Positions 45,171 through 55,688 of a stretch of 64,000 bases of DNA are shown piece by piece. A program made the position numbers and the translations under genes. Where the stretch lies: NCBI GenBank assembly GCA_025059535.1, contig JANXCX010000002.1, positions 1 to 64,000 of the forward strand, read 5' to 3'. Numbering within the stretch: the first letter of the stretch is position 1; every line of letters starts with the position of its first letter. The notes beneath the pieces were generated by a model, which saw only the letters and a program-made list of their open reading frames with translations, made no database searches and was not told the origin of the DNA. This stretch comes from Bacteroidia bacterium. Lineage in GTDB: Bacteria; Bacteroidota; Bacteroidia; SpSt-205.

Positions 45171-46096
45171 GGGTAGTCTTTCTGGGCAATGGAGCCTTTG
45201 GCGTGCCGTCTTTACGAAGCTTAGCTCACTCAGCCCATCAGGTCTTGGCTGTAATCACGAATCCTGATAAGCCGGCTGGCCGGCATCAGGTGCTTACCCC
45301 CACGCCTATAAAGCAAGAAGCGCTAAAATTAGGCTTGCCCTTATGGGAGGTAAGTAGTCCTAAGGACCCTACCTTGCCGGAACGGCTTCAGAGCCTTCAA
45401 GCCGATATTTTCGTGGTAGTGGCTTATCCTATAATTCCCCGGCGGGTGCGCACGATTCCGCCGCTGGGTGCCATCAATATCCACCCTTCTCTTTTGCCGG
45501 CTTACCGTGGCCCTGCTCCTATCCCGTGGAGCATTATTTCGGGGGATAAAGTTACGGGGGTTACGATTTTTCGGATTGGGGATCAGGTGGATGCGGGGGA
45601 TATTCTTTTGCAGCGAGCCTATCCTTTGCCGGAAGATTGGAATGCCGGGCAGCTGGAGCGCTTTTTAGCTGAGGTGAGCGCGGACCTCCTTTTGGAGGTT
45701 CTGGAAGGCCTGGCCTTAGGTACCATTCAGCCTATACCGCAGCCGCAGGGTAAGGAAGTTTCTTATGCCCCTAAGCTCTCCTCCGAAAATACACGCGTAG
45801 TTTGGCATAAATCAGCCGAGGAAATATATAACTTTGTTCGCGGCCTTAGTCCTCAGCCGCGTGCCTGGGCTATTTTTCAAGGCAAACGCCTGCAAATCCT
45901 CAAGGCAGAAAAAATGCCAGCGCGCCGCACTATGTATCCACCGGGTACCATTTGGCAGGAAGAGGGCCAGCTCCTGGTAGCCTGCGGGGATGCGCCTCTG
46001 CGTTTAGTGGAAGTGCATTTAGAGGGTAAAAAGCCCATATCGGGGGCTGAATTTGTGCAGGGGTATGTAAAAAATGCCATCCTTCACTTAGAGTAG
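45167..46096 (+). CDS. fmt: Methionyl-tRNA formyltransferase
   Basis: ITNPDKPAGRHQVLTPTPIKQEA, NIHPSLLPAYRGPAPIPW, GDQVDAGDIL. Confidence 0.97.
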   Translation: MRVVFLGNGAFGVPSLRSLAHSAHQVLAVITNPDKPAGRHQVLTPTPIKQEALKLGLPLWEVSSPKDPTLPERLQSLQADIFVVVAYPIIPRRVRTIPPLGAINIHPSLLPAYRGPAPIPWSIISGDKVTGVTIFRIGDQVDAGDILLQRAYPLPEDWNAGQLERFLAEVSADLLLEVLEGLALGTIQPIPQPQGKEVSYAPKLSSENTRVVWHKSAEEIYNFVRGLSPQPRAWAIFQGKRLQILKAEKMPARRTMYPPGTIWQEEGQLLVACGDAPLRLVEVHLEGKKPISGAEFVQGYVKNAILHLE

Positions 46097-46140
46097 TTTA
46101 TGAAGGCAAAGCCCTAAGGCTAGCCGTCTTTGAGGCAGAG

Positions 46141-46260
46141 TAAGGTTTTATTTATGGCCGATGACGTGGCTAAAGGGCTAGGACGGTCCAACTGCATAGT
46201 TGGGAGGATTAGCCTATCTGAAGGCACCGCCCCTGCGCCCTGTGGAATGATAAAATCTTA
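46141..46260 (+). ncRNA. Putative structured RNA element downstream of fmt / upstream of amino-acid permease
   Basis: Closing 10-bp helix TAAGGTTTTA(46141-46150)/TAAAATCTTA(46251-46260) with one G-U; GGCTAA(46168-46173)/TTAGCC(46209-46214); CCAAC(46188-46192)/GTTGG(46199-46203). Confidence 0.35.
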
Positions 46261-46271
46261 GGCCTTTGTAT

Positions 46272-46279
46272 TACTTTTG
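46272..46279 (+). promoter_or_regulatory. -7 motif TACTTTTG, 4 nt before permease ATG
   Basis: TAnnTTTG match. Confidence 0.5.
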
Positions 46280-46283
46280 GGCG

Positions 46284-47780
46284 ATGGCGGAAAATACTTC
46301 CTTGAGTGGCTTTTTTTATAGCCTTTTCCGCAAAAAGTCTATAGAGGCGTATCAGCAAGAGGCTAACCGCTCAGGGTTACGCCGGGCACTTGGTCGCTGG
46401 GCTCTGGTCTCCCTGGGCATAGGGGCGATTATTGGGGGGGGTATTTTTACCCTCACGGGCGTAGCCGCTAAAAATTATGCGGGGCCAGCCTTAGCTATTT
46501 CCTTTGTAATTGCGGGGTTTGCCTGCCTCCTGGCGGCTTTGGCCTATGCAGAATTCGCCAGCATCGTGCCAGTAGAGGGTTCGGCCTATGCCTACTCCTA
46601 CGTCACCGTCGGCGAACTGATAGCCTGGTTTATCGGCTGGAATCTCATCCTAGAATACATGATGGGGGCTACCACGGTCGCTGTGGCTTGGAGCGGCTAT
46701 TTTGAAAAGCTCCTGCACCTTTTCCATCTGGAGCTACCGCTCTGGCTTACAAATGACTATTTCACCGCTCAGGCTAAGGCCCAGGCCATGGGCTTAGAAC
46801 CCCCCGCATTTGCCTTTAATCTCCCTGGTTTCCTTGTGACCTGGCTGGTAACGGGCATCCTCCTGCGTGGCATAAAGGAAACCGCCTCCACAAATAACCT
46901 TATCGTGCTTATCAAGGTGGGGGCAGTGCTCTTCGTCATTTTAGTCGGTCTCTTCTTCGTCAAGCCGGAAAATTGGACGCCTTTTATTCCTCCTGCTGAG
47001 GTTGATGCGCAGGGAAATGTGCATTACGGCTGGCCAGGGGTTTTCACGGCGGCGACTATTGTATTCTTTGCCTATATCGGCTTTGATGCGGTCTCTACGC
47101 AAGCGGGGGAGGCCCTTCAGCCTAACCGCGATGTACCCTTTGCCATAGTAGCCTCGCTTCTGATTACTACGGCGCTGTACATCGGCGTTTCGGTAGTGCT
47201 TACGGGTATGGTGCCATATTCCCAGCTAGATGAGCGGGCTCCGGTAGCCTCGGCCTTCGCTGGGGCTGGGGTGGGGTGGGCTACCTACCTCATTACCTTT
47301 GCCGCTGTAGCCGGCCTGATTTCGGTCATGCTGGTCATGCTGCTGGGCCAGACGCGGATCTTCCTCGCCATGGCTAAGGATGGCCTTCTACCCGAAGCCC
47401 TCTTCGGCTACGTCCATCCCGTCTATAAAACGCCTTTTCGTAGCACTCTGCTGGTGGGTACGATTATGTCCTTTACGGCGGCACTGGTCCCAATTGTAAA
47501 TGTGTCTGAGCTTACCAGCTTAGGCACGCTATTGGCTTTTACGCTGGTCTCGCTTTCCGTCTTTATTCTGAGAGTGCGTCAACCTAAGCTGCCCCGGCCC
47601 TACAAAGCGCCGCTATGGCCTTTAGTGTCACTGGGTGGCGTCTTAGTCAATATCTTTCTCATGAGCCAGGCACGCAAAGAGAACCTGCGCGCCTTTGCCA
47701 TATGGGCGGTTATTGGGCTGCTAGTCTATTTTCTTTACAGTCGCCGTCGCAGTAAGCTGCATACGGCTAATTCAGCCTAA
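46284..47780 (+). CDS. Amino acid permease (APC superfamily, CAT-like)
   Basis: LVSLGIGAIIGGGIFTLTG, FAYIGFDAVSTQAGEA, GQTRIFLAMAKDGLLPE. Confidence 0.93.
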   Translation: MAENTSLSGFFYSLFRKKSIEAYQQEANRSGLRRALGRWALVSLGIGAIIGGGIFTLTGVAAKNYAGPALAISFVIAGFACLLAALAYAEFASIVPVEGSAYAYSYVTVGELIAWFIGWNLILEYMMGATTVAVAWSGYFEKLLHLFHLELPLWLTNDYFTAQAKAQAMGLEPPAFAFNLPGFLVTWLVTGILLRGIKETASTNNLIVLIKVGAVLFVILVGLFFVKPENWTPFIPPAEVDAQGNVHYGWPGVFTAATIVFFAYIGFDAVSTQAGEALQPNRDVPFAIVASLLITTALYIGVSVVLTGMVPYSQLDERAPVASAFAGAGVGWATYLITFAAVAGLISVMLVMLLGQTRIFLAMAKDGLLPEALFGYVHPVYKTPFRSTLLVGTIMSFTAALVPIVNVSELTSLGTLLAFTLVSLSVFILRVRQPKLPRPYKAPLWPLVSLGGVLVNIFLMSQARKENLRAFAIWAVIGLLVYFLYSRRRSKLHTANSA

Positions 47781-47785
47781 TTTTG
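47778..47785 (+). promoter_or_regulatory. -7 motif TAATTTTG upstream of hppA
   Basis: TAnnTTTG match; 7 nt before ATG and overlapping the permease stop. Confidence 0.45.
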
Positions 47786-47792
47786 CGGCCAT

Positions 47793-49901
47793 ATGCCCCA
47801 GGTACTGTGGGTTCCTTTAGCGCTGGCAGGGCTGGGTATAGTCTTTCTCCTATGGCGGCAGGCGGGGATACGCCGGTATCCCGCGGGCGAAGCCCGCATG
47901 CAGGCCATAGCCAGCTATATCGCGCGCGGTGCTTTAGCTTTTCTCAAGGCTGAATGGCGTATTCTAGCCATTTTTGCCCTTATCGTTGGAGGTATTTTAG
48001 CCTATCTTGGCACTTTAGAAGGTAGTACCGGCAAGGTTCAATCCCATCCCCTTATCGGAGTAGCCTTCCTGGTGGGGGCTTTTACCTCGGCCTTAGCGGG
48101 ATACATAGGCATGTCCATCGCCACCCAAGCCAATGTACGCACTACGGAAGCGGCCCGATCCTCGCTGGCACGCGCCTTTCGGATTGCATTTGACGGCGGC
48201 TCAGTAATGGGCATAGGCGTAGGTTCCCTAGCCGTATTAGGGCTTGGGGGGCTATTTGCGCTTTTCTTTTTCCACTTTGCTGGGGGGGATCCGCTCAGCC
48301 CCGAACTACGCCGCACGATTGAAGTAGTAACGGGCTTTTCCCTGGGTGCCGAGAGCATAGCGCTTTTTGCCCGCGTGGGCGGTGGCATCTATACGAAAGC
48401 CGCTGATGTAGGCGCCGACCTAGTCGGCAAAATAGAAGCAGGCATACCCGAGGATGATCCCCGTAACCCCGCCGTAATCGCCGATAATGTAGGCGATAAC
48501 GTAGGCGATATAGCAGGAATGGGGGCTGACCTTTTCGGCTCGTATGTGGCTACCATCTTAGCTACTATGGTATTGGGGGCGGAGATGGTAAGTAGCGCTG
48601 GTAGCTTAGGGCCTGTAGTGCTTCCCCTTCTCTTGGCAGGTACAGGGCTCTTTTTCTCCATTGTGGCTAGCTTTTTCGTGCGTGTAAGGGCTGATGCGGG
48701 CGCCCAGCAGGTACAAAACGCCCTAAATCTTGGCAACTGGGGCGCCATCCTCCTTACGGTAGGTGCCTCCTACTTCCTTGTAGGATGGCTTTTACCCACT
48801 GGCGCAGAACTGCGCGGCGAAAAGGTAACGCCTATAGGTATATTTGGCGCTGTAGCGATTGGCCTGATGGTGGGAGCTTTCATGAGCTGGGTTACGGAAT
48901 ACTACACGGGGCTGGGGCGGCGGCCCGTGCGCACTATCGTCCACCGTTCTCTCACCGGTCATGCTACGAATATTCTGGGCGGCTTGGCCGTAGGTATGGA
49001 ATCTACCGCTCTGCCGGCCATTGTGATGGCTGGCGGTATTATTGGCGCCTATGCTTTGGCAGGGCTGTATGGCGTAGCTATCGCCGCAACAGGAATGATG
49101 AGTACTACGGCGATGCAGCTTAGTATTGATGCCTTTGGTCCGATTGCGGATAATGCCGGAGGCATCGCCGAAATGAGCGGCCTCCCCGCCGAAGTGCGCC
49201 AGAAAACCGACATCTTAGATGCCGTAGGTAATACCACAGCCGCCATGGGGAAAGGCTTCGCTATCGCTTCGGCGGCGCTTACTGCCTTGGCCCTCTTTGC
49301 CGCCTATGTAGGTGTGGCAGGCATCACCGGCATCAATATCTACAAAGCCCCTGTGCTGGGCGGCCTTCTGATAGGGGCCATGGTGCCTTTTCTCTTTTCC
49401 TCCCTGGCAATCTCAGCCGTAGGGCGTGCGGCTATGGATATGGTACAGGAGGTGCGCCGCCAGTTTCGTGAAATTCCTGGCCTCATGGAAGGGCGCGCCG
49501 AACCCCAATACGAACGCTGCGTGGAAATCTCCACCAACGCGGCGCTGCGCGAAATGATCCTACCAGGTGCCTTAGCTTTGGTAATCCCAGCCGTAGTAGG
49601 GCTTACCTTAGGCGCCGAAGTACTAGGCGGCTATATGGCCGGCGTAACGATTACGGGTGTGCTCTTAGGCCTTTTCCAAAGTAACGCCGGCGGTGCTTGG
49701 GATAATGCCAAGAAATCTTTTGAAAAAGGCGTTACGATTGAAGGTCAAACCTACTATAAGAAGTCAGAACCCCATAAAGCTGCTGTCACAGGGGATACAG
49801 TTGGCGATCCCCTCAAGGATACTTCGGGGCCTTCAATGAATATCCTCGTGAAGCTTACAGGGATAGTAGCTCTTATTCTGGCGCCTTACCTCAAGCCCTA
49901 A
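47793..49901 (+). CDS. hppA: Membrane-bound ion-translocating pyrophosphatase, K+-dependent type
   Basis: [86 protein letters not shown]. Confidence 0.97.
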   Translation: MPQVLWVPLALAGLGIVFLLWRQAGIRRYPAGEARMQAIASYIARGALAFLKAEWRILAIFALIVGGILAYLGTLEGSTGKVQSHPLIGVAFLVGAFTSALAGYIGMSIATQANVRTTEAARSSLARAFRIAFDGGSVMGIGVGSLAVLGLGGLFALFFFHFAGGDPLSPELRRTIEVVTGFSLGAESIALFARVGGGIYTKAADVGADLVGKIEAGIPEDDPRNPAVIADNVGDNVGDIAGMGADLFGSYVATILATMVLGAEMVSSAGSLGPVVLPLLLAGTGLFFSIVASFFVRVRADAGAQQVQNALNLGNWGAILLTVGASYFLVGWLLPTGAELRGEKVTPIGIFGAVAIGLMVGAFMSWVTEYYTGLGRRPVRTIVHRSLTGHATNILGGLAVGMESTALPAIVMAGGIIGAYALAGLYGVAIAATGMMSTTAMQLSIDAFGPIADNAGGIAEMSGLPAEVRQKTDILDAVGNTTAAMGKGFAIASAALTALALFAAYVGVAGITGINIYKAPVLGGLLIGAMVPFLFSSLAISAVGRAAMDMVQEVRRQFREIPGLMEGRAEPQYERCVEISTNAALREMILPGALALVIPAVVGLTLGAEVLGGYMAGVTITGVLLGLFQSNAGGAWDNAKKSFEKGVTIEGQTYYKKSEPHKAAVTGDTVGDPLKDTSGPSMNILVKLTGIVALILAPYLKP

Positions 49902-50016
49902 GAGCAGGGAAAAGCTGTTGTATGTCCGCTGGACCTTGGCAGGCATGGGGAGGAGGCCTAGAATTTGCCCTTGACCTTTTGAGTGGGGGGAGAATTTCTT
50001 CACAGCCCTAAGGCCT

Positions 50017-51417
50017 CTAAGCTGAAGGGAGGATAGCTGACCCTCGGAGGTAGAGGTAGCCGTAGAGGGCAAATCCAGTGAGGCCCACTAAGCTGAGGAG
50101 AACCTTTGGTCCTAAGCTAAGGCCATTGCCCAGCAGCGCTAAAAGGGCTAGACCCACTAAAGGGACAAGAGGAAATAGCGGGAAGGCTTGGGCCCATTTT
50201 CGCCAGCCTAAGCTTAGGGACAGCCCTACCATAGAGGCGTAGGCCAGCAGGGTCGTCCAAGCACAGGCCGGATAGCCCCAGCGCGGAATCCCATACAAAT
50301 TCCCCACCCAGGTAATGAGGCTGCCAAGGGCGGTTATCCAGACCCCGGTCGTCGGCAGGGTAGAAAGCTTGTACCATATTGAGGCCTGAATAAGGCTGCC
50401 CATAAGAAGATTGGCCCATAGCAGGATAGGGACTACCGCTAGAGCCTCATGGTAAGCAGCGGGGAAAAGGGGCGCAGGCAAAATTCCTCCCCACGTGGTA
50501 CTAACTAGCGGTTCAGCCCATAGGCTAAGCAGGAATACGCCCCCTAAGCTGACGGCATGATATAAAAGCCAGCTTCGCCGGTAGAAAGGGATCTCGGCGC
50601 GGTGGGTGCCTAAAAGGAGGGGTTCGCCCGCCTGCCGGTAGGCTTGTACAAAGAGCGCTAGCGCCATCGCTACCTTATACGCGGCGCTATAGAGCGCCGT
50701 CTCGTGGAGATTATGGCGAGCCAGCAGGATGCGGTCTAATACGTCATTTGTAGCGCCTATAAGGCCCATCCCAGCCAGGAGGAGCCCATAGCGTAAGGGT
50801 ACCCCTACTTCCTGCCAGGCACCTGCTCGAAGAGCGGCGAAGGGCGGCGCCAGCCAGAGGCCTAAAACCCAGCGCAATGAAGAAGTGAAAAGATTGGCCG
50901 AAAGAATGAAGGTCAGACCGTAGCCCTTGAGCCCTACCCCATAAATATTGAGCGCTAGAAAGAGGCCTATGTGGGTAAGGTGAATGGTCATGTAGGCTAA
51001 GGGACGACCTATAGCGCGCAAATGGGCCAGCGCAAAATTTCCCCAGGCATCTACAGTCCAAATCGCAATGGTGAGCCAGAGCAGTTCGGGTTGGTGGGCG
51101 TAGCCTAAAGGGCCGGCGACCCAGGGTACTAGGAGAGCACAGAGGCCTGCTAGGCCCATTCCTACGCTCATGGTAAGCCCGAGAAACCGCCAAAAGTCCC
51201 CTTCCCTCTGACGGAAACGAAAGTAGGCGGTTTCCATGCCCGCTCCTGCGGCAATAAGCCCAAAGACCATCCACGAGTACAGCTCAGAAAGCCGCCCAAA
51301 ATCCTCTATAGAGAGGCGATGGGCGTAGAGAGGTGTTAGAGCCCAGTTGAGGAAGCGGGAAAGCGCAGCCGTAAAGCCATAGAGGGCGCCGTGGTAAAGC
51401 AGTCGCCGTAGCGCCAC
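50017..51417 (-). CDS. Polysaccharide flippase (Wzx-like, MOP superfamily)
   Basis: N-terminal GALYGFTAALSRFLNWALTPLYAHRLSIEDFGRLSEL; 12-14 TM pattern. Confidence 0.82.
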   Translation of the reverse strand: MALRRLLYHGALYGFTAALSRFLNWALTPLYAHRLSIEDFGRLSELYSWMVFGLIAAGAGMETAYFRFRQREGDFWRFLGLTMSVGMGLAGLCALLVPWVAGPLGYAHQPELLWLTIAIWTVDAWGNFALAHLRAIGRPLAYMTIHLTHIGLFLALNIYGVGLKGYGLTFILSANLFTSSLRWVLGLWLAPPFAALRAGAWQEVGVPLRYGLLLAGMGLIGATNDVLDRILLARHNLHETALYSAAYKVAMALALFVQAYRQAGEPLLLGTHRAEIPFYRRSWLLYHAVSLGGVFLLSLWAEPLVSTTWGGILPAPLFPAAYHEALAVVPILLWANLLMGSLIQASIWYKLSTLPTTGVWITALGSLITWVGNLYGIPRWGYPACAWTTLLAYASMVGLSLSLGWRKWAQAFPLFPLVPLVGLALLALLGNGLSLGPKVLLSLVGLTGFALYGYLYLRGSAILPSA

Positions 51418-51426
51418 TCCAGCGCC

Positions 51427-52512
51427 TCAGGCCACCGTAATCCGGCTTTCCAGATAGACTGCCTGCACCGCCCGAATAATAGCGATGCCTTCTTCCATAG
51501 GTCGCTGGAAGGCCTTACGCCCTAGGATAAGGCCCATCCCACCAGCGCGCTTGTTGATAACCGCTGTACGGACGGCCTCCGCCAAATCCGACTGCCCCGC
51601 CGAAGCTCCGCCCGAATTGATAAGCCCCACCCGACCCATATAGTTATTCACTACCTGATAGCGGCAGAGGTCTATCGGGTGATCGGTAGTAAGCTTATCA
51701 TACACCTTACTGCTCGTTTTGCCAAACTTAAGCGCCGTATAGCCCCCGTTATTCTCGGGAAGTTTTTGCTTAATAATATCGGCTTGAAGGGTGGCCCCCA
51801 GGTGGTTGGCCTGGCCCGTAAGGTCCGCCGCTAAGTGATAATCCTTATCTGCGTTGAAGGCTTTATTACGCAGATAGCACCAGAGTATGGTAGCCATTCC
51901 AAGCTCATGCGCATAGGCAAAAGCCTCCGCAATCTCTTGGATTTGCCGGCTGGATTCTTCCGAGCCGAAGTAGATGGTAGCGCCTATGGCCACGGCACCC
52001 ATATTCCAGGCTTGCTTGACGGTACCAAAGAGGATTTGATCGTACTTGTTTGGATAGGTAAGAAGTTCATTATGGTTGATTTTGACGATGAAGGGTATCT
52101 TATGGGCATACTTGCGGGCTACGCTACCCAAGACGCCGAAGGTAGAGGCTACGGCATTACAGCCCGCTTCTAAGGCCAGCCGGACGATATTTTCGGGGTC
52201 AAAGTAAATGGGATTTGGGGCAAAAGAAGCTCCAGCTGAGTGCTCTACGCCCTGATCCACAGGGAGTATAGAGAGGTAGCCTGTACCGGCTAAAGTGCCA
52301 TGGGAGAGAAGTGCCTGCAGGCTCCGAAGCACCTGGGGTGGACGGTCACTAAGGGCCCACACCCGATCTACGAAGTCCGGCCCAGGCAAATGCAACTGGC
52401 TCTTTGGTACTGTCGTACAAGTATGATTGAGAAGGCTTTCCGCCTCATTGCCCAGAATCTCCACAATGTCGTCGTACGTCTCCACGGTTTTCAGGACAGT
52501 AGCGCTGCTCAT
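51427..52512 (-). CDS. fbaB: Class I fructose-bisphosphate aldolase (DhnA/FbaB type)
   Basis: [84 protein letters not shown]. Confidence 0.93.
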   Translation of the reverse strand: MSSATVLKTVETYDDIVEILGNEAESLLNHTCTTVPKSQLHLPGPDFVDRVWALSDRPPQVLRSLQALLSHGTLAGTGYLSILPVDQGVEHSAGASFAPNPIYFDPENIVRLALEAGCNAVASTFGVLGSVARKYAHKIPFIVKINHNELLTYPNKYDQILFGTVKQAWNMGAVAIGATIYFGSEESSRQIQEIAEAFAYAHELGMATILWCYLRNKAFNADKDYHLAADLTGQANHLGATLQADIIKQKLPENNGGYTALKFGKTSSKVYDKLTTDHPIDLCRYQVVNNYMGRVGLINSGGASAGQSDLAEAVRTAVINKRAGGMGLILGRKAFQRPMEEGIAIIRAVQAVYLESRITVA

Positions 52513-52514
52513 AG

Positions 52515-53816
52515 TTATGAGTGGGATAGGTTTTTTTCTAAGGCAAAGGCTTGCTGAATGGGTTCAACAGCGTCCAGCTTCTCCCAAGGAAAGATTTCCA
52601 CTGTAAGGGTTTTTTGGGTGGTAATCTCTTTAGGACCATTGGGGGTCTGCTCTACAACGCAGTGAGTATAGGTGTAGGTGTGCAATTCAGGCTTGCGGCC
52701 CATGTGGCCGTAGGCCGCCGTAGGACGGTATATAGGTGCGGCTAGGTTGAGCTTTTCTATAATAGCCGCTGGACGCAGATCAAAAAGGCGCAAGAGGCGC
52801 TCAGCTATGGCGCTATCCGATAGATTCACGTGAGCGGTGCCGTAGGTATTTACATAAAAGGCCACGGGCTGGGATAGGCCGATCGCGTAAGCGACTTGAA
52901 TAAGTACCTCGTCGGCAACGCCCGCAGCTACTAAGTTCTTAGCGATATAGCGGGCCATGTAGGCGGCGCTTCGGTCCACTTTTGTGGGGTCTTTGCCCGA
53001 AAAGGCGCCTCCGCCGTGCGGCGCGCGCCCACCGTAGGTATCCACGATAATCTTTCGGCCTGTGAGCCCCGTATCCGCATGCGGCCCTCCAAGTACAAAG
53101 CGTCCCGTCGGATTTACCAGGAGGCGCATTTTGGCATCCATCATCTCCGCCGGGATTACACGCGGCAGGAGGATCGTGCGCACATCCTCTTCAATGCGCC
53201 GATGAATGGTACGCCAATCCTCCGCAAACTCCTCGTGCTGCGTAGAAAGCACAATCGTATGGACGCGTAGAGGACGGCCCTCGTCCGTGTATTCAATCGT
53301 TACTTGGCACTTAGCATCGGGGCGCAGGTAAGGCATAAGGTGCGGCTCATGCTTGCGAATATAGGCCAGTTCCCGCAAGATACGATGCGCATAGGCAATC
53401 GGCATAGGCATGTACTCCTCCGTCTCCCGCGTGGCGTAGCCAAACATCATGCCTTGATCCCCTGCCCCTAAATCCAAATCTAGGCCTTCCCCCCTGTTGA
53501 CGCCGCGGGCTATATCGGGCGACTGCCGATGGATCGTCGTAATCACGCCACAGCTTTCGGCGTCAAAGCGCAGCTCCGACCGGTTGTACCCAATCTCGCG
53601 GATAACCGCGCGCGCTATTTCCTCATAATCCACCCGTGCCGTCGTGGTAATTTCGCCTGCTAAAACTACCAGCCCCGTAGTTACCAAAGTCTCACAGGCC
53701 ACCCGCCCATAAGGGTCCTGCGCTAGGATAGCATCTAGAATAGCGTCGGAAATTTGATCCGCTACTTTGTCTGGATGGCCCTCGGAGACAGACTCGGAGG
53801 TGAAAAGGTAAGCCAC
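52515..53816 (-). CDS. metK: S-adenosylmethionine synthetase (GTG start)
   Basis: [55 protein letters not shown]; start revised downstream of the -7 motif. Confidence 0.97.
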   Translation of the reverse strand: MAYLFTSESVSEGHPDKVADQISDAILDAILAQDPYGRVACETLVTTGLVVLAGEITTTARVDYEEIARAVIREIGYNRSELRFDAESCGVITTIHRQSPDIARGVNRGEGLDLDLGAGDQGMMFGYATRETEEYMPMPIAYAHRILRELAYIRKHEPHLMPYLRPDAKCQVTIEYTDEGRPLRVHTIVLSTQHEEFAEDWRTIHRRIEEDVRTILLPRVIPAEMMDAKMRLLVNPTGRFVLGGPHADTGLTGRKIIVDTYGGRAPHGGGAFSGKDPTKVDRSAAYMARYIAKNLVAAGVADEVLIQVAYAIGLSQPVAFYVNTYGTAHVNLSDSAIAERLLRLFDLRPAAIIEKLNLAAPIYRPTAAYGHMGRKPELHTYTYTHCVVEQTPNGPKEITTQKTLTVEIFPWEKLDAVEPIQQAFALEKNLSHS

Positions 53817-53821
53817 GCACA

Positions 53822-53829
53822 CAAAGATG
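53822..53829 (-). promoter_or_regulatory. -7-like motif CATCTTTG, 5 nt before metK GTG
   Basis: One mismatch to TAnnTTTG. Confidence 0.4.
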
Positions 53830-53853
53830 CATAAAATCTACCATTTTTGGGGT

Positions 53854-54486
53854 ATGCCAACCCTAGTAATTGGTTCGGCTGAGCGTCTAGCGGCGCTTAT
53901 GGCGGGGGTTGGGCGGCGCTGGCAGCCAGACCTATGGGAATGGCCTAGCCGCACCGCGCCTAATTGGTCTTTCTACGAAGTGATTGTGGATTTAGAGGCC
54001 GATGAGCGGCCCTCGCCGGCCTTTCAGCTTCTGCCTGGCCAGGCCTTGTGGGTATTCCAAAGTGTTCGTAAACCCCTAGCGGCCATCCTTCCAGACCAAA
54101 GGTGGTGGCCTAGGGCAGTGGGTGTAAATCTTCTACCGGGCTTTTGTGAGCGGGAGGTAGTGGAAGCCACTGCCCTCACGACGGCCGCTTGGGAGCGGTT
54201 CAAGGCTTGGGAGCCCCACAGCCTGCGCGTGCCAGACCAGGTGGGCCTTGTAAGCGCCCGCCTCCTTTGCCTCATTCTGAATGAAGCCCTCTGGCTAGCC
54301 GCAGAAGGAGGGGTAAGCCTAGAAACGCTGGACACCGCCGTACAGTTGGGACTTAATTACCCCTATACCATTTCACAGTGGGGCCAGCGTATCGGCTGGT
54401 CCCACGTACGGGCTATTGTGGAAGCCCTTCAGGCCGAATACGGGGCAGGCGTCTATGCCGTAGCGCCGTTTTTACGCGCTAAGTAG
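53854..54486 (+). CDS. 3-hydroxyacyl-CoA dehydrogenase C-terminal-domain-like protein with degenerate N-terminus
   Basis: VGLVSARLLCLILNEALWLAAEGGVSLETLDTAVQLGLNYPYTISQWGQRIG resembles 3HCDH; no GxGxxG at the N-terminus. Confidence 0.65.
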   Translation: MPTLVIGSAERLAALMAGVGRRWQPDLWEWPSRTAPNWSFYEVIVDLEADERPSPAFQLLPGQALWVFQSVRKPLAAILPDQRWWPRAVGVNLLPGFCEREVVEATALTTAAWERFKAWEPHSLRVPDQVGLVSARLLCLILNEALWLAAEGGVSLETLDTAVQLGLNYPYTISQWGQRIGWSHVRAIVEALQAEYGAGVYAVAPFLRAK

Positions 54487-55688
54487 TGCAAGCACACGCG
54501 CCGAGCCGGCGTAAGATAAGTGCGCACCGCGCGGGCTAAATCGGCTGCCGTAAGGGTTTGATAAGGCCTCAGCGGATCCTCGTACCACTCCGGATGCCCT
54601 GCCAGTACAGCATGGACAAGCGCTAAGGCCTTGTCTAAGACCTTCTCCCGCTGCCGATGAACCTGGAGATACCGCTTTGGGCGGTAAAGAGCTAAAACCT
54701 CCTCTAAATCCGCCTCCTTGAGCGCCTCCAGGGCCGCTTCCAAAGCCGCTTCGTATGCTGCGGGGGCTACGCCGGCGTTTAGGTAGCCCTCTATCACCCA
54801 CAAGCCCCCTTGATGAAGAGACCACACGTAGGTGACGATTCGGGAAGCTAAGCCGGCTTCTTCTACGAGCCGCTTGACCAAGAAGCCGGCGCGCGCTTCA
54901 CCTAAGTAGTCATCTAATAGATCAATCGCCGGTAGGTCAGGATGCTCCAGGGGCGGCAAGCGGTAAGCCCATATAACCGCTGTTTGGGGTACGTGTGCCT
55001 CAAGGGCGATGTAGGGTGTAGGGGGTGGGAGGGTTTCGGCGGAGGGTACCTCAGGTAGCGCTGCCGCCGGCCGCACGTGGCCAAAATAGGCCTGAATAAG
55101 TCCTTCTACTTCTGCATCTAGACGGGGCCCAGCTACGCAGAGCACCGCATGCGCCGGCGCATAGTAGGCCGAATAGAAATAGGCCAGATCCGCTAGGCTA
55201 AGCGTGAGCACCTGCTCGGGGCTTCGGCCAATCACCATCGTACCATAGGGGTGCGAGCCAAAAGCCGCTCGCGCCAAATGAAAGAATCGATCGGCATAAG
55301 GCGGATTGAGGTAGCGCTGGCGAAACTCCTCCGCCACCACCTGCTTCTGAATTTCTACCTTCTGCGGGTCTAGCTGAAGGCGAAAGAGCCGCTCCGCCTC
55401 TAATTCCAGCGCAAGCGGGAGAGCCTCCGAGGGGAAACGGGCATAATATACCGTGTAGTCCTGCCCCGTATAGGCGTTGGTACTCCCACCTACCGCCTGA
55501 AGGCGGGCATCATAGGCTATGCGATCATCCTCAAAGAGGAGATGCTCTAAAAGATGGGCTACCCCTTCTGTGGCTTCCTCCTCGTGAGCCGCCCCCACTT
55601 TGTAGCCTAAAACAAGAGCCCCAAAAGGCCCCTCATGCGGGATAAGCGCTACGGTAAGGTCATTGGCTAAAGTATAAAGCAGACTCAT
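54453..55688 (-). CDS. M16 family zinc metallopeptidase
   Basis: GVAHLLEHLLFE (HxxEH), NAYTGQDYTVYYARF. Confidence 0.93.
   Translation of the reverse strand: MSLLYTLANDLTVALIPHEGPFGALVLGYKVGAAHEEEATEGVAHLLEHLLFEDDRIAYDARLQAVGGSTNAYTGQDYTVYYARFPSEALPLALELEAERLFRLQLDPQKVEIQKQVVAEEFRQRYLNPPYADRFFHLARAAFGSHPYGTMVIGRSPEQVLTLSLADLAYFYSAYYAPAHAVLCVAGPRLDAEVEGLIQAYFGHVRPAAALPEVPSAETLPPPTPYIALEAHVPQTAVIWAYRLPPLEHPDLPAIDLLDDYLGEARAGFLVKRLVEEAGLASRIVTYVWSLHQGGLWVIEGYLNAGVAPAAYEAALEAALEALKEADLEEVLALYRPKRYLQVHRQREKVLDKALALVHAVLAGHPEWYEDPLRPYQTLTAADLARAVRTYLTPARRVCLHYLARKNGATA

Noticed and set aside
46151-46250. Considered ykkC (guanidine-I) or glycine riboswitch before the permease because of CTAGGACGGTCC and GAAGGCACC fragments
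   Set aside because: The conserved cores of those aptamers are not present; resemblance is limited to short fragments.
48038-48748. Minus-strand ORFs of 116 and 119 aa antisense to hppA
   Set aside because: Low-complexity Ala/Pro/Ser-rich translations opposite a conserved membrane protein; typical GC-driven shadow ORFs.
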